The position numbers and the translations under genes were made by a program. A DNA stretch of 32,520 nt from Legionellaceae bacterium (GTDB lineage: Bacteria; Pseudomonadota; Gammaproteobacteria; Legionellales; Legionellaceae), in NCBI GenBank assembly GCA_030696305.1, contig JAUYSP010000060.1:1-32520 (forward strand), given 5' to 3'. The notes under the pieces are model-generated. The model did not search any database and was not told where the DNA came from. It saw only the letters and a list, made by a program, of their open reading frames with translations. The stretch's first letter is position 1; each line of letters begins with the position of its first letter. Of the stretch, positions 1 through 8,057 are shown one piece after another.

Positions 1-2554
1 CCTGAATGGCATCCATTAACGACACCCCTTGTTGCATCAAGGCTTCAATGGCACCAAACTCCTCACCACTCGAGGAAAAAAGCACGCGAGTAAATGGATC
101 GGCAAAGTAACGATGAAAGCTATAAGTATTCCCTGCTTCAATCATTAGATTAGAAAAGCCAGAGCCAACCACATCACCGAATGATTCGATCATTCGCTGT
201 TGGTAAGGAGTGAACCGGTTGGGGTAGGCTCTGACGTACTCTTTAAAATTGCCTTGGCGCATAATGATTTTAATATCACTACTGGCGGCAATCGCTTGTC
301 CTTGAATGGTCTTTTCAGTGTCCAATAAATATTGCGTAATCACTCCGAAACCACCATTGTGCTTACGCGCAGTTCGAAATCCTTGTTCAATAAATTGAGC
401 AGCAATAGGATTACTACCATCACATAAAAAACGCCAAGCTTCATCTATGATGCAGCGTTTTTTAATCCGTCTATCGGTTTGATAAAATTGGCCTTGAATG
501 ATTACAATCATCACAAACATGACGATGGATAAAAGCTCAGGGTTGTTTTGAAAACCACTCATCTCAAAAACGACCAATCCTTTATTTTGAATCAATGGCG
601 TTGTGCCATTAAATAAGTGACCATACAAACCGCGACTGCCATATTTTTTAAGAAGAATGATTAAATCACCAAGTCGCGTATCTTCTTTTGTGTCATCGAC
701 AAAGCTCTTTAAAGCATCAAGCACATCATCCATAGTCGAGGCACGTCCTTTTTTCTTCCAACACCAAAGTGCTGCATCTAAAAGATATGCCTTTTGTACA
801 TCATTAATCGGCTCATGAGGGCTTGCCATAAGTGCCAATAAATCACGAATTTGAATATTGTCCGCAACTTCGTTTAAACGACCATCTGTGTCTTGAAGCT
901 CCGTTTTGCCTTCGAAATCAAATAGCGTAAATGGATTGAGCGTAATATTGGAGACATCAATGTAAGTACCACCAACCAATTCACATAAGTGTTTATATGA
1001 GTGACCTAGATCAATCACATAGGTCACCTCACCAAGCGCTAACCCACTTAATATTTGTGCCTGCTGAAACATGGATTTCCCAGCACCTGAGGAGCCGACG
1101 GTTAAAAAATTAAAATTCGTAATGGGCAAGCTTTTATTATCAAACGTGTCTAAATAGGCTAACTGATGACGATGCGTTGGTAGCAACAGCCCTTGATTTG
1201 AGCCCTTATGACTTCCAACCAGTGGCATGAGGTTTGCAATGTTATGATGCGTCAGTGTTTTAATCAGACCAAACGTTGCAAAATCCTTAAAAAATCCCTC
1301 CGTCATAAAGAATGGGAGACTTGCTAAAAAACGCACCCATTGCGTACTGCGGGATTGTTGTAACTCAAATCCAAGTTGACGATAACTACTGATTGTTTTT
1401 GCTACAACCGTTTGTTCGTCTTCAGGGGTAGTAAATAAGGTCACGTTATAAAAAAGCGGTAGTAACGCTAAATTATCCCGACTCCCCTCCTCATGAATAT
1501 AGTTCCAATCGGCTTGTTCATCCTTCACACTTGGGTTTAAGAAAAGCTGTATAGCATTTGCATTAGCGTTTAACGACTTCGCGCGCATTTTAGCCTTTTG
1601 CAGCATGCGCTCTTGCGAAACGCCGCGTACTGTCATGCTGATTAGAAAAGAGCAAGGAATGCCGTGCTGAGGCTCCAACATGTTGGCGTAAATATCTGGT
1701 GTTTGCCAAAGAGCGAGAGAATCTCCCCATTTATTGATTTCACAATTAATAATTCGTGTTTGAAAAGGTGTGCCTTCTTTATCACTTCCATCAATATCAA
1801 TCCCTGCATCATGAATAGTAAACAGGCTATTTCCTTCTGGCACCAAATGACTCAGAGGTAAAACCATATCGTCTATCTCTGGTTTTACAATGGAGTTGAG
1901 ATTGGGTGCAAGCAGCATGCGCATGAGCTTAAGAAACTCTAAACGCTGCAATCGTGCATAGCAAAAGCCCGACACATTAAGCTCGGATTCAATTTCTGTG
2001 CGTAAATTCATTAGAAAATCTTTTTCACACCCACGCTTGGAAAAGAATAAATACGCTTCATAATCAGATAAAATAGCTGCGATATTACGACCGTTGGGAT
2101 ATCCATCAATAGCAGCTTTTGCATGATACGACTTACTTAAATCAGCCAACCCTTCGAATATGCCACCCTGTGATTCCATCGCTTCAAACCCATCATCTAA
2201 GCGCTCTTTAATGCGGTGATGACGATAGAGCATCACGGTACAATCAACATCCACCGGCAGTTTGTTTTTAAGAAGATTGGATAGTGCTTTCACCAAGGTT
2301 TCATCCGCACCACTCATCGGTAATACTTTAAACCCAAATCCCATCGACTGCTTATTGATAAACATCAAGTCTTCATCGGTGCTTTCGTAAGGCATAAGAT
2401 TTGCAATGCTTGGTACATCCAACATTATCGATTGACGTGCAAGCTTTGCCTTCTTGTAAGTTGGTGTTGCAACACCTCGACCTTCACCCAATCGATGCGT
2501 CAAACGCTCCAATGCTTTCATTCCTTTATCAATGGCTTCTGCTAACATAGTCAT
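1..2554 (-). CDS. traC: TraC, F-type T4SS ATPase (VirB4 family), 3' end beyond window
   Basis: TraC is the cytoplasmic ATPase that powers pilus assembly in F-type type IV secretion. About 850 codons are visible and the reading frame is still open at base 1, so the C-terminus is missing. The N-terminal half has the usual TraC/VirB4 accessory domain. Walker A VGSSGAGKS lies at 1073-1099 (about residues 486-494), and a Walker B-type CIIDEAW is encoded near 440-456, with the downstream FRTARKHNGG and ITQ motifs of VirB4 ATPases. Two starts compete. ATG at 2554 overlaps the traV stop codon (ATGA), which implies translational coupling; ATG at 2548 is the alternative. It is the last visible gene of the minus-strand tra operon. 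The family call is secure; the start is moderately sure. Confidence 0.95.
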   Translation of the reverse strand, partial: MTMLAEAIDKGMKALERLTHRLGEGRGVATPTYKKAKLARQSIMLDVPSIANLMPYESTDEDLMFINKQSMGFGFKVLPMSGADETLVKALSNLLKNKLPVDVDCTVMLYRHHRIKERLDDGFEAMESQGGIFEGLADLSKSYHAKAAIDGYPNGRNIAAILSDYEAYLFFSKRGCEKDFLMNLRTEIESELNVSGFCYARLQRLEFLKLMRMLLAPNLNSIVKPEIDDMVLPLSHLVPEGNSLFTIHDAGIDIDGSDKEGTPFQTRIINCEINKWGDSLALWQTPDIYANMLEPQHGIPCSFLISMTVRGVSQERMLQKAKMRAKSLNANANAIQLFLNPSVKDEQADWNYIHEEGSRDNLALLPLFYNVTLFTTPEDEQTVVAKTISSYRQLGFELQQSRSTQWVRFLASLPFFMTEGFFKDFATFGLIKTLTHHNIANLMPLVGSHKGSNQGLLLPTHRHQLAYLDTFDNKSLPITNFNFLTVGSSGAGKSMFQQAQILSGLALGEVTYVIDLGHSYKHLCELVGGTYIDVSNITLNPFTLFDFEGKTELQDTDGRLNEVADNIQIRDLLALMASPHEPINDVQKAYLLDAALWCWKKKGRASTMDDVLDALKSFVDDTKEDTRLGDLIILLKKYGSRGLYGHLFNGTTPLIQNKGLVVFEMSGFQNNPELLSIVMFVMIVIIQGQFYQTDRRIKKRCIIDEAWRFLCDGSNPIAAQFIEQGFRTARKHNGGFGVITQYLLDTEKTIQGQAIAASSDIKIIMRQGNFKEYVRAYPNRFTPYQQRMIESFGDVVGSGFSNLMIEAGNTYSFHRYFADPFTRVLFSSSGEEFGAIEALMQQGVSLMDAIQ

Positions 2555-2850
2555 CCTTTGGTGGTTGATAAATCTGCAAATAACGTCTCGTTTTCATGTA
2601 AATGTCCTTGGGCGTCTCGCCACGGGGCCAACCAAATGGTTTGCTGATTTGATTTACAGGTTTTACACGCTGACTTATCCCCTGAAAGGGGGACATCCTT
2701 GTCAACTTTTTCCGTCATAGCATTGACCTCTTCTATGCTTAAGCACCGATCACCTGCCGTTTCATTACAACTAAACTGCGTGTTGATAGGTGCACAAGCA
2801 GTCAAGGCGATGATTGAACTTACAATTAACAGCTTCCATGTGTATTTCAT
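2551..2850 (-). CDS. traV: TraV-like outer-membrane lipoprotein
   Basis: A 99-residue lipoprotein with a hydrophobic signal and lipobox LTAC (cysteine at residue 19). After the cysteine comes the TraV-type pattern F-x-C...C-L-S-I-x-E-V, as in F TraV, and later a CxxC pair (ACKTCKS). In the family, TraV is the VirB7-like lipoprotein that anchors the TraK/TraB core complex in the outer membrane. At 99 residues it is clearly shorter than F-plasmid TraV (about 170), but short TraV forms fit a streamlined system. Its position between traB and traC is the F-like order. Its start overlaps the traB stop by four bases and its stop overlaps the traC start. Confidence 0.85.
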   Translation of the reverse strand: MKYTWKLLIVSSIIALTACAPINTQFSCNETAGDRCLSIEEVNAMTEKVDKDVPLSGDKSACKTCKSNQQTIWLAPWRDAQGHLHENETLFADLSTTKG

Positions 2851-4088
2851 CGCTCAACTCCTCTGCTGGCATTCACCTTATCCATAATTTGAGAGGGAAC
2901 CGTGATGTCATTGAAGTCCTCATTAGAAGATTCAGTCGGTGAAAATGATTGCGCATGGGTAGTTCTGGGTTTTGCACGCAATGCTTCATCAGGCTCTAAA
3001 AAGAATCCGTCTTTAAAAACAATGGTGACTAAATTGCCCGATCCCACTTGGATCACTGGATGATATTGTTCGGCACGTTTCACGTAATAATTCGATAAAA
3101 CTTCGGCCGCCTTCGAAGCGCCGCCATAGGCGGCATAGGGTGCGACACTCGTACTGGGAACAGTGATTGCTGAACCTAATGGATTAATACTTTGTACTGA
3201 TTGAGCATATTGAGCCGCGGATGCAATGCCTGACATCGCACCACTAATGCCTGCCCACTGCATGATTTTGTTATCCCGCATTAAAGGCACGCCTTTAATG
3301 CCGACTTTGCCACCGAAAAACGCCCAACCCGTAACCGCTTTATCAATAATCGATTGTCCTGGTTGCGCACATGATATTCTGTCCAAAATGACATAAGCGC
3401 GCTCACTCGAAATATCACCATAAGAACTTGCCGTTACAAAACAACCTTGAAGGTGTGAGCGTTGACCGTTAGGTAAGGTTCCAGGTTGTAGTAGCTTAAA
3501 TAACATCACACCATTATTTTTAGACTGACCATTCACCGATGCATCCGCATCAGCCCCACCTAAAACAACTGCTCTGACAAACGTACCACTTGGGACGTAA
3601 TGCGCCGGACTTAAACGATTATCTGACCTTAATGTTTTGCTCCCATAACGAAATGAGACCGAGTGAAGCTTTGGTGCCACCTTAGGCTTCAGTTGACTTC
3701 CCTGCCAAGCTGATGAGGCGTCAGTAGTTGGATTGTTATTTTGAGCAAGCGATACGAGCTGCGTCTCTTTTAATTTTTCAGCAACGAGTGTTGATAAGGT
3801 TTGTGCCGATTCTTTATCATGATTGACCATCACGTTTTTAAGCTCTTGCATTTGTTGCTTTAGACTTTCAAGCTCTGCTTGTTGCGCGGTTAGCGCACTT
3901 TCTGCATTCGCCTCGCTAAACGACTCATCCACAATGCCAGTTAAATTAAGTGTTGCTGCTTCTTTGACAGGTTTCTTGGCTTTTGGAACAAGCAAAATAC
4001 CTACGCCTAAGACGAGTACAATAACAGCCACACTCGCCATCAATGTTCGTTTTTGTTGTTTAGCAATCCATTGGTTAAGGCTAGCCAT
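2847..4088 (-). CDS. traB: TraB, inner-membrane/periplasm-spanning T4SS core protein (VirB10 family)
   Basis: A protein of 413 residues from the chosen start. It has a short cytoplasmic N-terminus, one membrane helix (about residues 15-35), a periplasmic coiled coil (about 60-95, rich in Q/E/L), a linker, and a C-terminal TrbI/VirB10-type beta-barrel region. TraB bridges the inner membrane and the TraK/TraV outer-membrane ring. The frame extends upstream to 4115, but ATG at 4088 overlaps the traK stop by eight bases and gives the canonical N-terminus (MASLNQW), so I prefer it. The C-terminus is followed at once by traV with a four-base overlap. Length and architecture agree with conjugative TraB proteins. 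Confidence 0.93.
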   Translation of the reverse strand: MASLNQWIAKQQKRTLMASVAVIVLVLGVGILLVPKAKKPVKEAATLNLTGIVDESFSEANAESALTAQQAELESLKQQMQELKNVMVNHDKESAQTLSTLVAEKLKETQLVSLAQNNNPTTDASSAWQGSQLKPKVAPKLHSVSFRYGSKTLRSDNRLSPAHYVPSGTFVRAVVLGGADADASVNGQSKNNGVMLFKLLQPGTLPNGQRSHLQGCFVTASSYGDISSERAYVILDRISCAQPGQSIIDKAVTGWAFFGGKVGIKGVPLMRDNKIMQWAGISGAMSGIASAAQYAQSVQSINPLGSAITVPSTSVAPYAAYGGASKAAEVLSNYYVKRAEQYHPVIQVGSGNLVTIVFKDGFFLEPDEALRAKPRTTHAQSFSPTESSNEDFNDITVPSQIMDKVNASRGVER

Positions 4089-4782
4089 GATGTGACTCCA
4101 GAACGCGATACACATAGGCTTTTTGTTTAGGCAACAAAGTTGGCTTTGAAAGAGAAACCGCTTTCACGCCTTGTCCCATAAATAAATGTTCGGTTAAATC
4201 AATGGGAGCCTTTCCCCCGTTATAAATCTCCGTCACCTCACCCGTTAATGTTTTGCTGGTGTAGGTTAATTTTGGAAACAGAGTCAATCCTTCATGCAGA
4301 CGAATAGCACGACCGTAATGATGCTTCATGTCAAAACCTAAGATTGCGTCTTGTTGCACGAGATGCGACATTAACGCTTCAATTCCCTCAGCTTCTACGG
4401 GTTTTGGTCTATTGGTAGGTGTTGGAATTGCTTTCTTAGCAATGCTTACCGTTTGCGGAACAAATTCAATGGTTTTACCCAGACTACTTTCAGTATTAAC
4501 CGTTGCAGAAAGATGATGCCCTGCTTCCGTTGTTAAGAACAACGTAAACGGTTCCTTCTGTGCCACCATCACATACAAACTACCATCGTCCTCATTTTTA
4601 ATGCCCAGTGCCTGCTCTGGAAAATGAGCATTGATGATTTTATCTCCCCGCACCACCAAACGATTATAATTAGAATCACTTAACACAATGCTGACATCCG
4701 CATTGTCATGAAATGATTGTGAGGTTTGTGCGTGCAACGTTGCTGACATCAATAAACTGAGAAAAATGCTAATGCGTTTCAT
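4081..4782 (-). CDS. traK: TraK, secretin-like T4SS core protein (VirB9 analogue)
   Basis: A 233-residue periplasmic protein with a Sec signal peptide (MKRISIFLSLLMSATLHA, likely cleaved before QTS). The rest is beta-rich, as expected for TraK, which with TraV and TraB forms the transenvelope core of F-type systems. The C-terminal part (toward VLESHHG) corresponds to the TraK secretin-like domain. Order traE-traK-traB and the overlaps on both sides (14 bases with traE, eight with the preferred traB start) indicate one coupled operon. The family call rests on both position and pattern. The length is close to F TraK (about 240). Confidence 0.9.
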   Translation of the reverse strand: MKRISIFLSLLMSATLHAQTSQSFHDNADVSIVLSDSNYNRLVVRGDKIINAHFPEQALGIKNEDDGSLYVMVAQKEPFTLFLTTEAGHHLSATVNTESSLGKTIEFVPQTVSIAKKAIPTPTNRPKPVEAEGIEALMSHLVQQDAILGFDMKHHYGRAIRLHEGLTLFPKLTYTSKTLTGEVTEIYNGGKAPIDLTEHLFMGQGVKAVSLSKPTLLPKQKAYVYRVLESHHG

Positions 4783-5338
4783 GAAGGTCCTCCTTAGTAA
4801 ACTGCATTACAGAAAGGCGTCCGAAGTGATAGCGAAAGTGAAGTGTGTACTGCAACGGTTCAGCAGAGAGTTCTCGAAGCCCAACCGAGCGCTTCAAAAT
4901 GCCCTTTACCGTACACGTTAGTTGATGGGAATCAGCCTTAATATCAGTGATATCAAAGTGACTGGCGATTTTTTTATCCATGATGAGGTTGGCCTCTTTG
5001 TTCAACTGTCCTTCGAACACGGGGTATTGACGACTATCAATAAAATGCAGTAATTGCTGATGATTAAACTTCACGGTTTCAGGCGTGACATTTAACCTGG
5101 CATAAATAAAATTCTCGCTCATGAGCGTGAGGTAAGTGGTATCAACTGAGCTTTCACTCTTGATATACCCTAGACTTCCAAAAAATGGCGTGACTTCAAC
5201 ACGCTGGTGAAAAGCCATATATAAACTTAAAGTTGCTAACAACACGTTACTAATTAATAGTGTGATGACCAGTGCCACCATCAGATTAAACCGTGCAGCT
5301 AACTCACTTAATCGATGCTGATAAATCTTAAATTCCAT
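4769..5338 (-). CDS. traE: TraE, inner-membrane T4SS protein (VirB8-like)
   Basis: A 189-residue protein with one N-terminal membrane helix (about residues 20-43) and a periplasmic domain, the standard TraE layout (F TraE is 188 residues). TraE is the VirB8-type assembly factor that contacts TraL and the core complex. The frame ends 14 bases inside traK and starts seven bases downstream of the traL stop, so expression is almost surely coupled. The N-terminal stretch MEFKIYQHRLSELAARFN, with an amphipathic segment just before the helix, is typical. No anomaly seen. Confidence 0.92.
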   Translation of the reverse strand: MEFKIYQHRLSELAARFNLMVALVITLLISNVLLATLSLYMAFHQRVEVTPFFGSLGYIKSESSVDTTYLTLMSENFIYARLNVTPETVKFNHQQLLHFIDSRQYPVFEGQLNKEANLIMDKKIASHFDITDIKADSHQLTCTVKGILKRSVGLRELSAEPLQYTLHFRYHFGRLSVMQFTKEDLHETH

Positions 5339-5345
5339 ATTATTT

Positions 5346-5645
5346 CTACCCTCTCCATACTCGAAGATGTGATGATGGTACCGTCACTACAAAAACCTGA
5401 CTTAGAGCACGGGGCAGGTACCAATAAAGCTGGACCAGTAAAAATCGTGGCCCCTGCCCGCGTTTTAAGTGTTTTAATGCGCTCAAGAGCGTGACGCTGA
5501 ATAACCCAACCAATACTTTGTGATTTGATGCAACCAAGAGCATCAAACCAGCCATCGCAACCATTAATTCATCCATCGTAAAACTCATGAAGCGTTTCGG
5601 CTTATCGAGGTGGCTAATCATGCGGTATGGTGTTGGGTTATTCAT
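5346..5645 (-). CDS. traL: TraL, small inner-membrane T4SS protein (VirB3-like)
   Basis: A 99-residue membrane protein. Its N-terminus (IPxxLDxPxR-like, here MISHLDKPKRFMSFTMDE) matches the TraL pattern of a polar lead followed by two closely spaced hydrophobic helices (about residues 28-60), then a basic turn (KHLKRGQGPRF). In F-type systems TraL works with TraE and TraC at the inner membrane. It lies seven bases downstream of traA and just before traE, the conserved traA-L-E order. Length agrees with F TraL (91 residues). Confidence 0.9.
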   Translation of the reverse strand: MNNPTPYRMISHLDKPKRFMSFTMDELMVAMAGLMLLVASNHKVLVGLFSVTLLSALKHLKRGQGPRFLLVQLYWYLPRALSQVFVVTVPSSHLRVWRG

Positions 5646-5652
5646 GCGTCAC

Positions 5653-5940
5653 CTAAAACACAAAAACACTGATGAGGTAGCCAGGAATCAGTGCTATCGC
5701 AAACACACTTAAAAACACCATGGGGTTTTTGGTTTTAACGAGAGCTGCGGCGGCTAAAATGATATCTACCAAAATAAACGCTTTCCAAAAGGTGCCTTGA
5801 CCACCGAGCATGTCTTGAATATCGCCTGCCATAGCGCCCGCCAATTTGTCACTGGCATACACGGACGAAGCCAGAAGCGCTGTTGAAACACCTAGACTCA
5901 TTTTTTTAAAACAATGACCCAATTTCTTGCTTATTTTCAT
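5653..5940 (-). CDS. traA: TraA, F-type conjugative pilin precursor
   Basis: A 95-residue prepilin. It has a long positively charged leader (KISKKLGHCFKK), a hydrophobic core ending in SSVYA (likely cleavage after residue 29), and a mature part of about 66 residues with two hydrophobic helices separated by a basic KTKN turn. F pilin is 70 residues, so size and topology fit. The frame can be extended four codons to an ATG at 5952, but ATG at 5940 has a clear ribosome-binding site (GGAGA at 5946-5950, five bases away), and that site overlaps the false upstream start. It is the first structural tra gene, 45 bases after the CsrA-like gene. The upstream leader contains GGA motifs that a CsrA-family protein could bind (inference). 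Confidence 0.88.
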   Translation of the reverse strand: MKISKKLGHCFKKMSLGVSTALLASSVYASDKLAGAMAGDIQDMLGGQGTFWKAFILVDIILAAAALVKTKNPMVFLSVFAIALIPGYLISVFVF

Positions 5941-5985
5941 GTTGTTCTCCATTGAGGTTGTAAAGCTATCTGATCGTTCCGTCGT

Positions 5986-6159
5986 TCAGTTTTTTAATTC
6001 ATTTGTTTCTATAGGGACCTTATCTTCTCGAGCAACCCTAAACTCAGGCGGCGCTTTAATAGCTAGCTGTACGTTTGAGCCTTTGGCACTCACGATATGA
6101 ATCTCAATATCGTTACCAATTAAAATACGTTGTCCTGCTTTCCGATGGAGTACCAACAT
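5986..6159 (-). CDS. lvrC: CsrA-family translational regulator of the transfer module (LvrC/CsrT type)
   Basis: A 57-residue CsrA homologue. CsrA-family dimers bind GGA motifs in mRNA leaders and block or alter translation. The core matches CsrA: MLVLHRKAGQ opening, IGNDIEIHIV strand, KG...VQLAIKAP and the VAREDKV segment, which keeps the arginine important for RNA binding in E. coli CsrA (R44 region). The open frame runs to 6180, but ATG at 6159 has a near-perfect ribosome-binding site (AGGAGG at 6164-6169) and gives the canonical N-terminus. In Legionella, such csrA-like genes (lvrC, csrT) sit next to conjugation genes and tune the element's switch. Here it is directly upstream of the pilin gene. 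Which CsrA subclass it belongs to cannot be fixed by eye. Confidence 0.9.
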   Translation of the reverse strand: MLVLHRKAGQRILIGNDIEIHIVSAKGSNVQLAIKAPPEFRVAREDKVPIETNELKN

Positions 6160-6167
6160 AAGCCCTC

Positions 6168-6365
6168 CTAGTGAATCCAATCGTCTTGTTGTCGTTTTTG
6201 AATCTCATAGATCAAATATTCCGAGGCTTGAAGAGCCATCGTTGATCGATACCAAAGCTCTTTATCCAATGTCGCTTGATACGCATCCGCTAGACTTTTG
6301 CCACAAAGCCTCAAAATGCATGCGATCTCATCAGCACTGAACTGTTTCATGACAACCACGCTCAT
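6168..6365 (-). CDS. Small protein of the lvr module, function unknown
   Basis: A 65-residue acidic/basic helical protein without signal peptide or membrane helix. I do not recognise a domain. It opens with MSVVVMKQFSADEIACILRLCGKSLADAYQ, suggesting two or three helices, and it contains two cysteines. ATG at 6365 is preceded by GAGG at good spacing, which supports this start. The start lies 35 bases inside the upstream gene and its stop lies just in front of the CsrA-like gene's ribosome-binding site, so all three are probably translated together. Small genes in this slot accompany csrA-like genes in Legionella elements (recollection, not verified here). Confidence 0.7.
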   Translation of the reverse strand: MSVVVMKQFSADEIACILRLCGKSLADAYQATLDKELWYRSTMALQASEYLIYEIQKRQQDDWIH

Positions 6366-7032
6366 ATTGTCCTCGCAACGATTCTTTAATAATTTTCATA
6401 TGATGTCTTCCAACGTCATAATTCGTTTGGTGCTTTAACAGTTGAGGCTCACTCACCTCGGGTATTTCATGCCCTTGCCGCACCAAATCACAGATTTCTC
6501 GGTACAATGTTTCAAACAACGTATACGCTTTTCGCTCTTGCTCGATGAAGAGAAAATCTTGCGGTAAATGGTAAGCAATGTATTTCACAACCTTATGGCT
6601 CCAATAAGGACCTGTGCTGTAATATTTCCCTTTAATCTCACGATAAGCCTCACTCGCCGTCGGTAAACTCAATTCTTCATAAAATGCCAAGCATAGGGCC
6701 CTGAACTGTAAGCAGTTGGGTGGAAAATCAATGAAAGCCTTAGCTCCTTTGAGTTGCTTTAATCGGAGCATGCCAGATTCCATTGCTTTCGGTGTTAAAT
6801 CTTGTAACGTTTCCAACCAAATCCCGTTATCGCTCATACCATGCTTACTCACAAACAGCGGGCCATAAATGGCTGTCATTTGAACCCATAGCCATTGAAT
6901 GTGATCGATGCATAAATAAGCTCTCTTCGCACTCAAGATTGTTTTCATGGGGCGCTCTTGCATGTTTGTTTGCGGCGAGGACAGCTTGCATAGTGAGTTC
7001 ATAACTGCCGACTTTAGTGGGATAACGTTCAT
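6331..7032 (-). CDS. Lambda-P/helicase-loader-like protein of the lvr module
   Basis: A 233-residue protein. Residues about 44-115 carry a pattern seen in phage replication protein P and similar helicase-loader adaptors on mobile elements: a W..M...YG..F lead, then W...L..LTP..ME.GM, then FPP....FRALC. The role inferred from this is recruiting the replicative helicase to the element during transfer or replication; it is not proven. ATG at 7032 has a good ribosome-binding site (AAGGA six bases upstream), although this makes the gene overlap the preceding one by 188 bases in another frame. Internal starts at 6948 and 6879 would shorten the overlap. It occupies the position of lvrA/lvrB in Legionella lvr modules; I am not sure which name applies. 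Confidence 0.75.
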   Translation of the reverse strand: MNVIPLKSAVMNSLCKLSSPQTNMQERPMKTILSAKRAYLCIDHIQWLWVQMTAIYGPLFVSKHGMSDNGIWLETLQDLTPKAMESGMLRLKQLKGAKAFIDFPPNCLQFRALCLAFYEELSLPTASEAYREIKGKYYSTGPYWSHKVVKYIAYHLPQDFLFIEQERKAYTLFETLYREICDLVRQGHEIPEVSEPQLLKHQTNYDVGRHHMKIIKESLRGQYERGCHETVQC

Positions 7033-7819
7033 AATTCTTCCTTGTAACTTGAGGCCTAAGTGCTTGCGCTTGTTCCCGCTCTAACCATTTGATGAAAATG
7101 GGATTAAAATCTTGCCAACGATTGTGCTGTTGTTGGTTATAGGCAATAAATTTCTGAATCTCAGTGGTGTCGGTGACTTTGATAAACCCACGTGATAGCG
7201 CCTCTGAAATTGTCTCTGGACTTGGATAGAAATCATCACGAATGGGTTGTTTAGCAACTTGGAAACAACCATCGCCTGTTATGTTTGTTTGTTGTTTGTT
7301 TAAGTTTGTTTTAGTTATATTCTTTACAGGCAATAAAACCGCGCTCACTTCTGTGCTCTGTTCCGTAATTTGATCCGAGATCTGTACACACCTGTTTCCA
7401 TCTATTTTTCTTGATTTATCAAGCCCATTCGATAGGTTTAGATCTACGAACTGATCCGAGATTTGTTCTTGGATCAGTTCATGCTTTGCGTAAATATGAG
7501 GTAACGCCGTAATTTGAATTATCAACTGTTGCCCCTCACTTACGACTTTAAAATTATTTTCACACGCGGACTCAATCGTGCGTAAAATACTGCGTAATGT
7601 AGATTTGCTTGGAACACCTGTGTCCTTTCGACCAGGTGCTGCAGAAACGGTGAGTAAGCCACCAAGATCCTGGTAAGTTAAATCATCAATAATCCCAGTA
7701 TTAGGGTTTGCTCTTGAGAGCAGTCTTGAAATCAAAGCAAAGTGGGCATGAGGAAGGCCCGAAAATCGTGATTCAAGCTCAAGACGTGCCAAATGATACT
7801 GCTCTATAGAAATACGCAT
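6845..7819 (-). CDS. DnaT-like C-terminal domain protein, first gene of the transfer operon (lvr module)
   Basis: A 324-residue protein. The N-terminal 90 residues look like a winged-helix/replication-initiator type DNA-binding region (LISRLLSRANPNTGIIDDLTYQDL...). A low-complexity, polar middle (about 95-185) follows. Residues about 195-245 resemble the DnaT C-terminal domain: F.PS...I.EALSRG, then FIAYNQQQHNRWQDFNPIF, then WL. DnaT acts in primosome assembly, so an accessory replication role is inferred. It is the first gene after the divergent control region and its promoter overlaps the palindromic operator at 7871-7908. The last 60 residues overlap the next gene out of frame. The corresponding Legionella name is probably lvrA, but I cannot confirm it. 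Confidence 0.75.
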   Translation of the reverse strand: MRISIEQYHLARLELESRFSGLPHAHFALISRLLSRANPNTGIIDDLTYQDLGGLLTVSAAPGRKDTGVPSKSTLRSILRTIESACENNFKVVSEGQQLIIQITALPHIYAKHELIQEQISDQFVDLNLSNGLDKSRKIDGNRCVQISDQITEQSTEVSAVLLPVKNITKTNLNKQQTNITGDGCFQVAKQPIRDDFYPSPETISEALSRGFIKVTDTTEIQKFIAYNQQQHNRWQDFNPIFIKWLEREQAQALRPQVTRKNYERYPTKVGSYELTMQAVLAANKHARAPHENNLECEESLFMHRSHSMAMGSNDSHLWPAVCE

Positions 7820-7870
7820 GTTAATACAGCCAATCCGTTGATTATTGTTATTTAATGCAGAGTTATTTCT

Positions 7871-7908
7871 GCGTAAAGTAGAATTTACTATATATTTCTA
7901 CGATACGC
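7871..7908. promoter_or_regulatory. 38-bp palindromic operator candidate
   Basis: Perfect split arms are visible: GCGTA-aa-GTAGAA (7871-7883), a 12-base AT spacer, then TTCTAC-ga-TACGC (7896-7908). Both the outer five and inner six bases match as inverted repeats, with two non-paired bases between them on each side. It lies 52 bases upstream of the first transfer gene and 240 bases upstream of the repressor gene. Binding by the adjacent XRE protein is inference. Confidence 0.7.
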
Positions 7909-8022
7909 AAATATATTTTTCTACAAATACATCTTTATAAAATTCTGAATGTTATGTAGAATTCGCAAAATTTTATTTTCGCTTGATTTGTGCTTTAATA
8001 AAGGAATACTACAATATGCGGA

Positions 8023-8057
8023 AATTATTTTGCGATCGCTGCACGTCCAAAATAATT
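8023..8057. repeat. Inverted repeat upstream of repressor gene
   Basis: AATTATTTTG (8023-8032) and CAAAATAATT (8048-8057) are perfect 10-base arms around a 15-base loop that contains GCGATCGC. It lies about 90 bases upstream of the XRE start and could be an operator or a transcript hairpin. Confidence 0.5.

Noticed and set aside
3076-3084. GTTTCACGT resembling half of the chromosomal parS site
   Set aside because: It matches only nine bases of the 16-base palindrome, the other half is absent, and it lies inside traB coding sequence.
5941-5952. Upstream ATG at 5952 as traA start
   Set aside because: The codons there overlap the ribosome-binding site of the ATG at 5940, which gives the normal pilin leader.
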